Shown: piece by piece, positions 11,859 through 23,100 of the stretch | Position numbering within the stretch: the stretch's first letter is position 1 | Layout of the letters: the number at the start of each line of letters is the position of its first letter | Assembly: GCA_013399855.1 (NCBI GenBank) | Contig: VXAY01002043.1 | Span: forward strand, 250,839 to 314,838 | Direction: 5' to 3' | Source: Oxyruncus cristatus | Lineage: Eukaryota; Chordata; Aves; Passeriformes; Cotingidae | DNA: 64,000 nt | Translations under genes and position numbers: made by a program | The notes under the pieces: generated by a model | What the model was told of the DNA's origin: nothing | Seen by the model: the letters and a program-made list of their open reading frames with translations, nothing else | The model's database searches: none

Positions 11859-14800
11859 AAGAACTCAGCTAACTATGAAAAGGGACTTTTCTCTTTCTTT
11901 TTGAGACAAACACACACACATTCATATTTATTTGTTTGTCACATCTTCTCTAGACTACATAACCTGCTTATATGGTTGGTTTGTATAAATTCAGCATTGT
12001 GTCACAAAACCACATAAAAACAGATGTATAAGACTAAATAAAGAAATTATCTGTACATCTGCTTCTGCCTATAAATGAAGCTCACTGTCTAGACACCAAC
12101 AGTGCCTTCCCCAATTAGAGCCCAGATTTCACCCTGATCTTACGTGTGGCACAAGTGCTCCACTGCCTCAGAGCTTCTGCCTTATCACAGCTACAATTTT
12201 GAGAGGTTTTTTTAGTCCTTCATCCCAAAGACATTGGCAGCCTCATTTTCTCTCAGTCAGAAGAACAGCACGTGTGCCCCATCAAACTGCTGCAGGGTGA
12301 CTGTGGGCTGTGGATGGTCATTTGAGGCAGATGAAGCACTCCCAGGGGAATTCTTTCAGAAGCACAATGCATATATTATTATCCAATTATGGGAAACAGA
12401 TGGGTCAGAAATAGCCATCAAGTTTATTTCTCAATGTGATTTCTTGATTTTTAAGCAGATATGTTGTGGACTGCTTCCACATTTCTCCATAATTACTATT
12501 ATGAGTTGTGGTTTTTTTCTTTCTTGAAAAATACAATCCAGATGTTCTAAAATGTGGGATTTTATTATGCATGAGCAGTAGAAACTCAATGCAACTTCTT
12601 AAACAAAGAATCACAAACGTAGGAATATATAACCAGAACATTAATAATTGTTTCCTTAGTATTTGCATATTTTCCCCAAAGCAGTGTACTATATTTTTCT
12701 CCTAAATTCAAATTTTAAAATGCTCATGAATATTTATTTATTTCATTTTTTTCATTTATTGTCACAATTTATTTGAGTTATTTTTTTCTGCCAACAGATA
12801 ACTTGGCATTTCATTTTAGATTTTAACACCATGTAAAACCAAGCTAAAACTCCTAAGCAATATAATATGATATCATAAAAGGAAAAGCAATGGAATTAAT
12901 TTTTTTTTTTTAAATCATTGAAAGACTGGAAGGGGTTTGGCATACAAAGATCAACCAGTTTTGAATGGTTTTAATTTCAGATGTGTCCATTTGCCTGACA
13001 CAAATAGTGCAAACTTGAGAAACTGAAAGGTTTGGCCCATGTATGGGAAGCTCATCTGGTCTACTGGGAGCTACTCAGATTCTGCTTGCTGAGAACATTC
13101 AGAGGGTTTGGAAAGAAAAGTGTTTGGATTGAATGAGAGTTCAGTACTAACTTCATCTGCTGGGACAAATAGCACTCAACTGTACTCAACAGTCCCTACA
13201 GTATCTTACAACTGTGACATATTTGTCCAGTCACTTAATAAAAACAATATATTCACATTGAAAGGACCTGGAAATAAGAGTGCAGAGTTAGAGATCTGAC
13301 CATCTCTTTTCCTTTTGGAAGCTAGGGAGAGGCTTTCCATATTTTCATAGCTCCGACAACACTCTCTCAGCATGCTCTGCAAGCCCATGCTCAGTCATAA
13401 AAGCAAAGGCATTTTTCTTGTTTTTAAAGTCATTCCTCGTTTGTGTAAAATCACACATAAAAATGAACCTAAGATGAAAGAGATCTGGTACTCTTGAGCC
13501 TTCAGTCCTGTCACAGGATCCCAGATTGTTGCTAGGCTTGAAAAAGGAGGTAACAACTTATGACAGCTACTGTAAACTATGGAATTTCCTAAACCTCCAC
13601 CTGAGTCAGCAGCCAACTGCTCCAGTTCTCCAGACAACTGGATGTGCACCAAGGAAGCCTCTCCTGAAGGCTGCTTTGTCAGGGAGCAATGGGATTGTAC
13701 TGGTTGGCTTTTTTCAGCCTTTGGAATAAAAGGTTACTCTGGTGCCTGGTGTCTGGAGATTTTGTGAGACTGTGCACAGTGCTACAGCTATCTAAAAATT
13801 AAGGAGTTAAAATGTTTGTTCTTAAAATGGGACCCATTCCTTTGACAGACTGTAATTTGGAGAGAGTAGATATTCAATCCCTACAAAGGGAGGAAAATAC
13901 AGGAAGCTATTAGAAAACTTTCTCCCTTTTCCATCCCACTGTATGTGTTCATTCTTCTCCCTCCTTCCCCTCCTTCTCCCCTGGGAAATGCGATCTCTCT
14001 TCAGTCAGACACATGAAAGTGTAAGAGGAATAAAGACACAGGAAAATGGAAAGAGATAAAGGAAACAAGGGCTGAGATTTGGGGTAAAACAGTGTTTTTT
14101 CTTCCAGAGTTCCTTATTTCTCACCTTCATGTGTAATTAGCTAAGGTAACTAGCTCACACATAAACCTGTACAACACAGAGGTCTATGCTCAGTCAAGTG
14201 AATCCTCTCATGGCAAACCATAGGGCTTAAATGTCAGCAAAACACAACATTTGAAAAAGGAAAAATGCAGTTTACTGACATTTACGGTCTTGCTTTTTGA
14301 AAATCCTAACCATCCTTTTCAATTACGAGGAATCTCATTTTTATTTGCCAGCTACAATAACTGCACAAAAATTGACACCTTGCATAAATCTTGCCTAAGC
14401 AAGATTTGACTGGACGACTTCACTGGACAGTTTGGTTATTGAAAGAAAAAACAGAGCTAAACATTCGAATAAGTGGTAAAAGCCTGTACACAGCTTGAAG
14501 GATCCCAAGTGATCAGACATCTTCATATCTGATCCTCACATTTCCTATTCAGAAGTTACTAGGGTTAAAAAAAAAAAAAAAAAGGAATAAAAATAAATCT
14601 GGCATAACTCAAATATTGGATGTGAATTCTACTTCAAATTTTTAAGTTACAAGGGTTTAAGTTATGTATCAGGGGTTCAAATCCATCTCATTCCATCACC
14701 TGTACCAAAAAAAGCACTCACAAAAGGACATAGGAGTTCATAATCATGATCTCTAATATCATGTTCAACTAGAACCTCAGAACTCAAAGTAGAACTTGGG
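11859..14800. other. non-coding, no recognised element
   Basis: Unique-looking AT-rich DNA with an A17-18 run near 14567-14584. Open frames reach only 97 codons and are not recognised. Confidence 0.45.
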
Positions 14801-15001
14801 GATTTTTTTGGTGTTTTTCTTTTTTTTTTTTCTTTTTTAATTGGTTGGGTTTTTGGTTTGTGGGGGTTTTTTATTATTTGGTTGATTGGTTGATTGGTTT
14901 GGGTTGTTTCTTTTTAGGTTTTTTGTTTGTTTGTTGTTTTTTTGGGTTTTTTTTAATTGTTGTTTCTGTGTTTTGATTTTCTTAGTTTTGGTTTTGTGTT
15001 T
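14801..15001. repeat. T/G-rich low-complexity tract
   Basis: About 200 bases built almost only from T and G on the plus strand, with GGTTGATT, GTTT and T-runs. The 75-codon frame on the opposite strand (rich in K, N, Q, T) is a product of this composition, not a gene. Confidence 0.8.
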
Positions 15002-16423
15002 GCTGTAGAGATTATTCAGACCTCTCAGGTATGTCAAATAAGAAGGTAGAAGAGCTGAAGTCATGTTTAAGCACCAGCCTTAGCCACGTATATGCCAGTT
15101 AACAATTAGCCCATTACCTTGCATGACTTTTGCCTGTTCCAATTATCTCTTTTCTGGAGAAACCCAAACAGGGATTAGAGTGCGATGGGCTCAGTTTCAC
15201 TAAGTGGTATAGATAATTGTATCATATTTGCCCTGTTTTCTTCAAAATCATCCTAGTAGTCCTTGCACTTCCTAAGCATTTATATAAGCCACTTATTGAA
15301 ATCAAAAAAGGTTTGTTGTTTGTTGTTTTTTCCTGAAAAAATGTTTTAAAAGGAACACATACTTTAGCTGAAGGTGCAGTCTTGGGAAGTCCCCGAACAT
15401 ATTCTGAGGTTATGGCTCTGGATACTGGATCCAAGAGGCAATCAGCAGGTAGTTTTTAACCTTAAGCTACCTATTTGTCTATGATTCTTATCTGTCTTAA
15501 TTAAAATATGGCATTCATTTAAATTCTTGATCTTTTCTGTTCTTAGACACTCTGTTTAATTTTCAAGTTTCCTAGAATTATGGTTCCAAGCTACTGACAT
15601 CTGGATTTACCTGATCAGGTGCCTAACAAAGTTTGAATTGTTCATCTGTGCAGCTTTAAGTGGTCATCCTGATTAATAGATATTCATTTTTATGGACTAA
15701 ATAAAGTGTGCAATTTTGTTAAACCAATATTATCAGCCTTTTCTTAAGTCAAGTATCTTGATGACACCATTTGGAGGAAGCTTTCTTTTGCGATTTTTCA
15801 AAATAAGAAATGTATTATTACTTTGTCCAACTCCAACTGCTGGGCAATAGTTGCCATGCAACATAGTATTTGAGCACTACAAAAATAAGGGGAAACCCCT
15901 ATACCTTCTTATTGATTGACTGACTGATCACATGGAAGGCATAGAAGGAGGCTCAGTGTTCCAGCACGATCAAAGAGTAAGCTGTTGCACGTATGAGCCA
16001 ATCAAGCTGACAAAGTAAATATTTGAGCACAATAAAAGCACCTTTTATGCAGGTGCTGCAAGTAATAATAATGATGTGAATAAAATAAATTACATGATGA
16101 TAGTTGATGAATGCTTAGAAATACAGGTAGTTATCTAATATAAAAGGGGTCATATTCCCAACACACAGCACAATACCTAAACTAGATGGAGCAGTTCTAT
16201 TACCCAGTTCCTTCCATTAACTTCCTTAATGACTTCCAGCATACAGAATCATAATACAAATTAATAGGCTACAGTCACCTTTTGGAAAGAGGGCACCATT
16301 TCTCCATAGGACAAGTATTTAATGTGCAGAGACAATAGTGAAGACAGTATGTACCATCCCAGAAGGAACCTAGCAATTCTTTTTCTTAAGTAACAGTACC
16401 AACGTCTTCTTTCATTCTACCAG
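15002..16423. other. non-coding, no recognised element
   Basis: Unique-looking DNA up to the next CR1. No convincing coding, RNA or repeat signal was seen. Confidence 0.45.
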
Positions 16424-16745
16424 TCATAGAATCGTTGAATGATTTGGATTGGAAGGGACCTTAAAGGTCATCTTGTCCCAAACCCCTACCATGGGCAGGG
16501 ACATTTTCCACTAGACCAGGTTGCTCCAAGCTCTGTCCAACCTGACCTTTAATACTTCCAAGGATGGGGCAGCCACAGCTTCTCCGGGCAACCTGTACCA
16601 GGGCCTCACCACCCTCACAGTCAAGAATTTTTTCCTAATATCTAATCTGAATTTACTCTCCGTTGGAAGGCATTCCCCCTCGGCCTGTCCCTACACATCT
16701 TGTACATGCCCTGTACTTCAGAGTTCTTCAGAGGCTCTCATTTAG
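16424..16745 (-). mobile_element. CR1 LINE 3' end fragment (minus strand)
   Basis: The plus strand starts TCATAGAATCGTTGAATGAT and runs through GGATTGGAAGGGACCTTAAA, CCATGGGCAGGGACATTTTC, 'GGATGGGGCAGCCACAGCTTC' and TTCCTAATATCTAATCTGAA. This is a full antisense CR1 3' UTR. The 5' part of the element is missing. It lies about 100 bases from a CR1 in the opposite orientation. Confidence 0.88.
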
Positions 16746-16841
16746 TTACTGTTACTGTATAACAACATAAGCTCAGGCATATCTGAACTATTGAATTTAT
16801 ATTTAGTGGCGCAAAGTTCTTTATCATGAATGCTTGAAGTA

Positions 16842-17663
16842 TTGGCTGCATTTTGGTCCCTACCAAGGCTCACAGCTCTAGTAAATCAACTGGAGTGTGG
16901 TTCAACAAGACCACGTGCTGAGTCCTATACTTTGGCCACAATAACCCCATGCAGAGCTACAGATTTGGGGCAGTATGGCTGGATAGCTGCCCTGGAGAAA
17001 AGAACATGGGGGTGTTGTTTGCCAGCCAGCTGAACACGAGCCCAGGTGGGCCAGAGGGCCAAGGACACCCTGACTTGTATCAGAAATAGTGTGGCAGCAG
17101 GACGAGGGCAATGACCATCCCCTGTGATGGCACTGCTGAGGCTACACCTCGAGTGTTGTGTCCAGTTCTGGGCCCCTCAATTCAGGAAGGACTTTGTGGT
17201 GCTGGAATAAGCCCAGAGAAGGGCAGCAAAGCTGGTGAAGCATCTAGAGAACAAGTCTTATGTGGAGGGGTTGAAGGAGATGGGTGTGTTTAGCCTGGAG
17301 AAAAGGAGGCTCAGGTTACCCTAATCACTGTCTCTGACTCCCTGAAAGGAGGGTGTAGCCAGGTGGGGGTCAGTCTCTTCTTCCAGGCAACTAGTGGCAG
17401 GACAGGATGACAAAGTCTTAAGTTGCACCAGGGGAGGTTTAGGTTGGACATTAGAAAGAATTTCTTCACAGAAATTCTGAGTAGATATTGGGATGGGCCG
17501 CCCCAGAGAACTGGTGGAGTCACCCTTCCCAGAGGTACTTAAGGAAGGACTGGATGTGGCACTCAGTGCCATGATCTAGTTGACATGGTGGTGTTTGGTC
17601 ATACGTTGGACCTCAATGATCTCAGAGGTCTTTTCCAAACTAATTGATTCCGTGATTTTGTGA
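16842..17663 (+). mobile_element. CR1 LINE, ORF2 C-terminus plus 3' UTR (plus strand)
   Basis: About 820 bases follow a CR1 consensus-like order. The ORF2 region includes AACAAGACCACGTGCTGAGT, AGCTGAACACGAGCCCAGG, TTGTATCAGAAATAGTGTGG and TTTAGCCTGGAGAAAAGGAG. The 3' UTR carries TTGGACCTCAATGATCTCAG and ends with the decayed terminus GATTCCGTGATTTTGTG. Frameshifts break the reverse-transcriptase frame into pieces, so it is a dead copy. Similarity to the consensus form looks higher than for most CR1 copies here, suggesting a younger insertion. Confidence 0.88.
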
Positions 17664-18956
17664 ATAGTACAGACTCCATTCGGGAGCTTTCCAGACTTAA
17701 CAGTCAAGAGTTATACAGAAGAGAGGAATGTCAAGGCCATTTTCGGTCAAGTCTATTATACTGTTTCATTCCCATCTTTAATTTCTATTCAGACTCTCCG
17801 TTTATTGTCATTAATATAATTATTAATATTGTGACTTGCAACATTTCATAACTCTTCTATGTTTCAGTGAGTGTTGGTCTTCGATATACACCACAGATAT
17901 GTATTTGATTTTTAAAAACTCCTGTTCAGATGTCAAATAGACTCCTGACAGCATTTACATTCCTTGAAAGGGCTTACTATGCACTACCTCTCCAGTCAGC
18001 ACAAATACTGTAGGAGTTGAAAAAAACCCAAAGTCAGCTGGAGACAAAAGCATCACAAGACTCAAGAGAAACTAAGGAGCATCTTTTTTTCAGTGTACGG
18101 TGAATATCTTGTAAGTACAGGGACATTTTGAGGATGTAACCATGGTTAACACAAAGATCACACAAAGACTAACACTCTGGGTCTGTGGCCATAGATGTCT
18201 ATCCTTTACACCATTCCTGTCTGAAATTCCTGAGTCTATGGAACACAGCGGAGAATCCAGAACAACTCCTATAACTTTAAGTAGTGTTGTAGACCATGGA
18301 AACGCCATTCTTACCCATGTCTTTCAATATTAGGATGAGGTCATTTCATATATCTATTTACTTTATTTCCCAAATCCAATAGCTTAATGTGAAGGGCTTC
18401 AAAGCACAAGATAAATGTGTCTGTGCCACCAAACTAATCATGTCAACTGGAAAATAACTGTATCTGCATCATTACCACTTAATGTGTTGGGCAAGTCTGA
18501 GTGCACCTGAAAGATAATAAAGGGGTGTCAGTATTATTCATGTATTTTAATTGCTTCCATTAGCATTTTTTTTTTTTTTTTTTTTCCTGAGGGCAAAATA
18601 GTATCGCTTCATTGATTATCCAGTGGATACAGGAGAAATAATAGTACAAAATCAAATATACTTTTAACCACTCATTGCCATCTTATAGCTGTAAGCACGA
18701 GTATAACTTGGCAATAAAACCTATTTACTGTTAAAATTAAAATTGCTTTTAACATTTTTATAGCATGCGAACAATTAAAGTAATTCTATCAGGCAGCAGC
18801 TGTTCTTTCACACTTGTGCAAAAGGAATGAAGAGAAAATTACTGTAGGAAAAGTTAAAGTCAGGTAACTTCTTCCTCCAAGAAATGCTAAGAAATGGGTA
18901 GGTTTCTCTGTAGGGGGTGGTTATAATAATAATGGAGGTAGGTATAATATTATGAT
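17664..18956. other. non-coding, no recognised element
   Basis: AT-rich DNA with a 20-base T run at 18566-18585. No gene, RNA or repeat was recognised. Confidence 0.45.
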
Positions 18957-19017
18957 AGGGAGTTCGACTTGGTGATCTTTATATGTCCCTTCCAAATTGA
19001 GAGATTTTATGATTATA
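18957..19017 (+). mobile_element. short CR1-like 3' tail (plus strand)
   Basis: Only the last 60 bases are recognisable: GACTTGGTGATCTTTATATG, CCCTTCCAAATTGAGAGATT and TATGATTATAAG. This fits the end of a CR1 3' UTR. It is short and decayed, hence the reduced confidence. Confidence 0.5.
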
Positions 19018-19540
19018 AGACATAACTAAATCAGTTTCGTAATGTGTGTATTTTTATTCTAGACAAATAAGTCTCGTAGTATCACCAAGAAGATGGCTTC
19101 TGGGATCAGGTTATTAAATAAGATAACCTCTGGTCTCTCAGCTGTGATGGTACCATGCTATCAGGGTCTTGCTTCTTGAATCCAATTCCTTATTTTATTG
19201 TGTCTGATGGTATTACTATTCTCGCAACACAAAGCTGAGTCCTAAGAACTCCAGCATAGGGCACCGGATGAAACCAAAGCTGCATTTCCTGAGCCCTCCT
19301 GTCAACCAGTGGCCACAATAAAACACCTACTGGAACAGGATAAGCATCAGGAATGTACAACAACCACGTCGCCATAATAAAAACACAGGGCACTCTGACT
19401 GGTTTAAAGAGTCATTTCTTACTGAAAGACATCCATCAGAATTTATTCAGACTGAGACAATAAAACCCAGGAAAAATTAGGAGGGTACTGGAAAAATTAA
19501 ACATTGCAACTTTATGCTACTCAGAGGAATGCTAAATTAG
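19018..19540. other. non-coding, no recognised element
   Basis: Unique-looking sequence between CR1 tails. Nothing was recognised. Confidence 0.4.
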
Positions 19541-19668
19541 AGTCATAGAATGGTTTAAGTTGGAAGGAACCTAAAAGATCACCTTGTTCCAACACCCAGC
19601 CATAGGCAGGGATACCTTCCGCTAGACCAGATTGCTCAATTCCCCATCCATCCTGGCCTTGAATTATT
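19541..19668 (-). mobile_element. CR1 LINE 3' end fragment (minus strand)
   Basis: The plus strand reads AGTCATAGAATGGTTTAAGT, TGGAAGGAACCTAAAAGATC, 'CATAGGCAGGGATACCTTCCGC' and CCATCCTGGCCTTGAA. This is the antisense CR1 3' UTR. Confidence 0.82.
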
Positions 19669-19959
19669 TTACCTGGTTTTATTTATTTTACCTGCTACTT
19701 GAAAACATGAAGATTAGTAAACATGTGACAAGTATCTTTACAGTAAAAGTGAAAGCACAATTCTAGATCTTTCTAATGTTTTTGGGGGTTTTTTTATCCC
19801 TTAAATGTCTAGGAAGAAGCCAAATAGGTCAACAACACTGACTAAACCTGAGCTGAGTCCTTAACCCTTTACTAGTTACAGATACAGCTGATACAGATAC
19901 AGTTTTCTATTTTCTTTTTCTGACTCCTTCTGGAGAGTTTAGAGGCTGTAGATATGTAT

Positions 19960-20124
19960 TCTATGATTCCTTTCCCCAGGGAAGTGGTCACAGACAAAGA
20001 AACTTTTTGACAACTCTCTCAGGCATGTGGTGGGATTCCTGGGTCTGTCCTGTGCAGGGCCAGAGGTTGGACTGGATGATCCTTGTGGGACCCTTCCAAC
20101 TCAGGATATTCTATGATTCTATGA
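19960..20124 (+). mobile_element. CR1 LINE 3' end fragment (plus strand)
   Basis: The sequence CCAGGGAAGTGGTCACAGAC is followed by GGTTGGACTGGATGATCCTT and GACCCTTCCAACTCAGGATA. It ends with two good copies of the terminal octamer (ATTCTATGATTCTATGAC), the clearest CR1 terminus in the window. Confidence 0.87.
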
Positions 20125-23100
20125 CATTATCTGTCCCTGCAGCAGGGGGTTGCATTCACCCTGGATTTTAGTTCCATTATTGCCACAAGTCCCCAGTTGC
20201 TCTGGGAGCACCCCAGCTTTGTGTATAATGGAGGGGAAAATTCCCATCTCTTGGGAATGGGAATGGGTTGAGGGATGTTGCTCCTATTGCTTTCGGGAAA
20301 AGCTGTATATGGACTAGTCTGACCTAAAGCTGTATCAACTGACCAATTTATTCTGCACTTAGTCTGCTACACTTGAAACAGCTCTTCAGATATCGCTCTG
20401 GGAAACTGGGCAAAAGCAATCTCCATATGAGGGTACAATTTTGATCAGTTTTACGGCTGTAGCATGTGCTTACACCGACGCTGATTCAGTGGTTTCTGGT
20501 TTTAGTGATTATCCACACTAAGAGAGACTGAAACTCAGGATCAGTTTAAATTTTAGCCCATGAAAAGTAACTCCTTTTCTTTTCTGCCGAAGTTCACCCC
20601 AAGCAGTACTTGCATTAAATTGTCCACTCAGTCTATCCCAACTACAAACCCATGAAAACCAAGATAATTCGTATTTATTCGTTGTTTTGTTAAGCTTACT
20701 GTCTGCACCTGACTCCATCTTAAAATTAGTACCTACACAGGTTTTTTCCCTTACACACAGTAGGGATGAAACTATTTGAAATATGTAAAATAAATGTATG
20801 GTCATAAAATGTAATAATCCGTTACAAAACACTTTCATTTTTCATTTTATTACCATGTTCAAATAATTATCGACCTTTTTTTTTTGCTAACCTGAACAAA
20901 TAGATATTCACTGAAATATTGTATTCCATTTGCATTATGATTGCAATAATGAAGAAGGGTAAATCATCTTCCATATATTGTATTTGCATTAAATATTGTA
21001 TTTGCAGAAGAATAAAGATGCAACCAGAAATCCTATTTTTGATACCTTTATTTTATGAATTATTGTGCTTAGTAGAGTGGAACTTCAGATGTGGGGGCCA
21101 TAAGCTGCAGTTGTTCAGTGTTATTTTTGCATGTGAACAGCAGAAAAAGAATAAAATAAACGTGTGCTTCTTCAGAGACTCTTTAAGAAATGTGGACATT
21201 TGTTTAAACACTTCAAATCTGACATTTTCTGATTAAAACTATGCAAAGATGTGTCTGCAATAGATTTATGTATTAAAATTCTTTTCTTCATATAGTTTCT
21301 GTCTTTATCGTCTTTGTTCTTCCAGTTGTATTAGTTAGGTAATACCTTTTCAACCGCAGACTACAAAATTTTTGGGGAAGAGTATTATCCTCTTTAGCCT
21401 AGTATCCTGAGGAAGAGAGTGTTTTATTGTACTGCAGCTGCATGGGTGTAACTATGTACTCATCTTTCCAATAGCTTTTGAACTGTGTATTTTCTAATCA
21501 ACTCAATTTAATAGATGTTTCTAAACAAATGCAGCTTCTACCTTTTTGATGAAAATTGTGAGGTCACATAAAGAAAAGACACACTGCACTAGTTACCAGA
21601 GAATCCAGGTGCACAAAGGAGAAAATAGTAGCATCTTTACTGTTCTATTATGCAAGAAAGTGAAGTTCTATGTGCCTTGCCTATGTCTTAGGCACCTGTT
21701 GTGATGATTCTTTAAAAAATTACAGGTATCATTCTAATTGCTGTCAGATTAAACAAGAATTATAGGATGGTTATACATGTCAGACCAAATAAATACTTAC
21801 CCCAAAAACTGATGGCATCCAATAACAGATAATTGGGAAAAGGAAGAATATGTTAACTGCATAACAGTATTCAATGACATGGTCTCCCAAAATATGAAAA
21901 AAAAAATGTTTTCTGTAATTCAATAACCTCTTTACAGAATAGTTTGAGATTGTCAATTGGCCTAAACCTAAGTACATAGAAATATATGACATTGACTGGA
22001 AGGGTCCTTTGGAGTCAAATCTAATTTCCAGCTGCTATAGAGAGAATATTTTTTTTTTTTTTAACTGATAAGTCTTAGCCTCTTTTACTTTCTACTCTCT
22101 GAGTTAAAAAAAACATTCATCCTAAGTCTATTTATAATTACTACTGAGCTATTTTATTCTACACCGGTCTCAAATTTTAAAGCTGAGTTCCCACCTGAGC
22201 TCTAACCTGGCTTCTACATTTAGTTTCTGTTCTGTTACCTAAAGAAGTCACATTATCTTAGTCTACTCCAGCAATATGGACTTTTCACTCCTCTGACCTT
22301 CTGCTCCTGTCTTTCCTGATCAGGGATGTACAGAGTGTACTGGAGCAGGACTTACTAGTCCTTTGTGCAAAGGCAGTAACACTTTTCCATTGCAAAGGCC
22401 TCCCTTGAGCCATGGATCAACACTGCACAAGATTACCTGACTGACTGATATAGAGTAAAACCCCTCTCTGTCAAAATTAATTAAAAAAATAACAAGTGTC
22501 CTTAATACTAATATGTGTGCACAACGACCATGACAGCTAGAGTTACAGAGATACAGATAACAGTTAAAGAATCATCATCAAATTGAGGACAGGCACTGGA
22601 ATTGTAAATACTTTGATGAAATTTTTGAATTATACTAAATTGGGCATGATTGACAGTATTAGTGAGAAATAAAAAGAAGCAATATAGCATGGATAAGACA
22701 AATTTGAGAGAAATAATGTAATAATCTCATATTGAAAATAATTATGTTTACAGATATAGGAACTAGTAGGAGGAAATGTATTAATTTAAAGATGTGATGT
22801 AGCATGTATGTCTTAGCTGAAAAGTTTTTTTCCTCTTAGATGGCTGTAACTGTGTATATGCATTGCACTATTCCAGCCCAAATATTTTGACTCCCCAAAT
22901 CCAGTCTGAGATAAAACTGGAAGTACAGCAATACCTCTCAGTATTCAGATACATATTTTGATGATCAAACAGGAACAATCCTTCTATTAAGGCCTGCCAA
23001 AATATTTGTACTGCACACCTACAGTAACAGAATCTTTTTTATACAGAAGCTTATAAAGTCTTAATGTAGAGAGAAGGTAGACGTCATCAAGAGAAAAATA

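Noticed and set aside
14666..14700. GGTTCAAATCC, resembling a tRNA B box or T-arm
   Set aside because: No matching acceptor, D-arm or anticodon arm could be built upstream, so this is a chance word.
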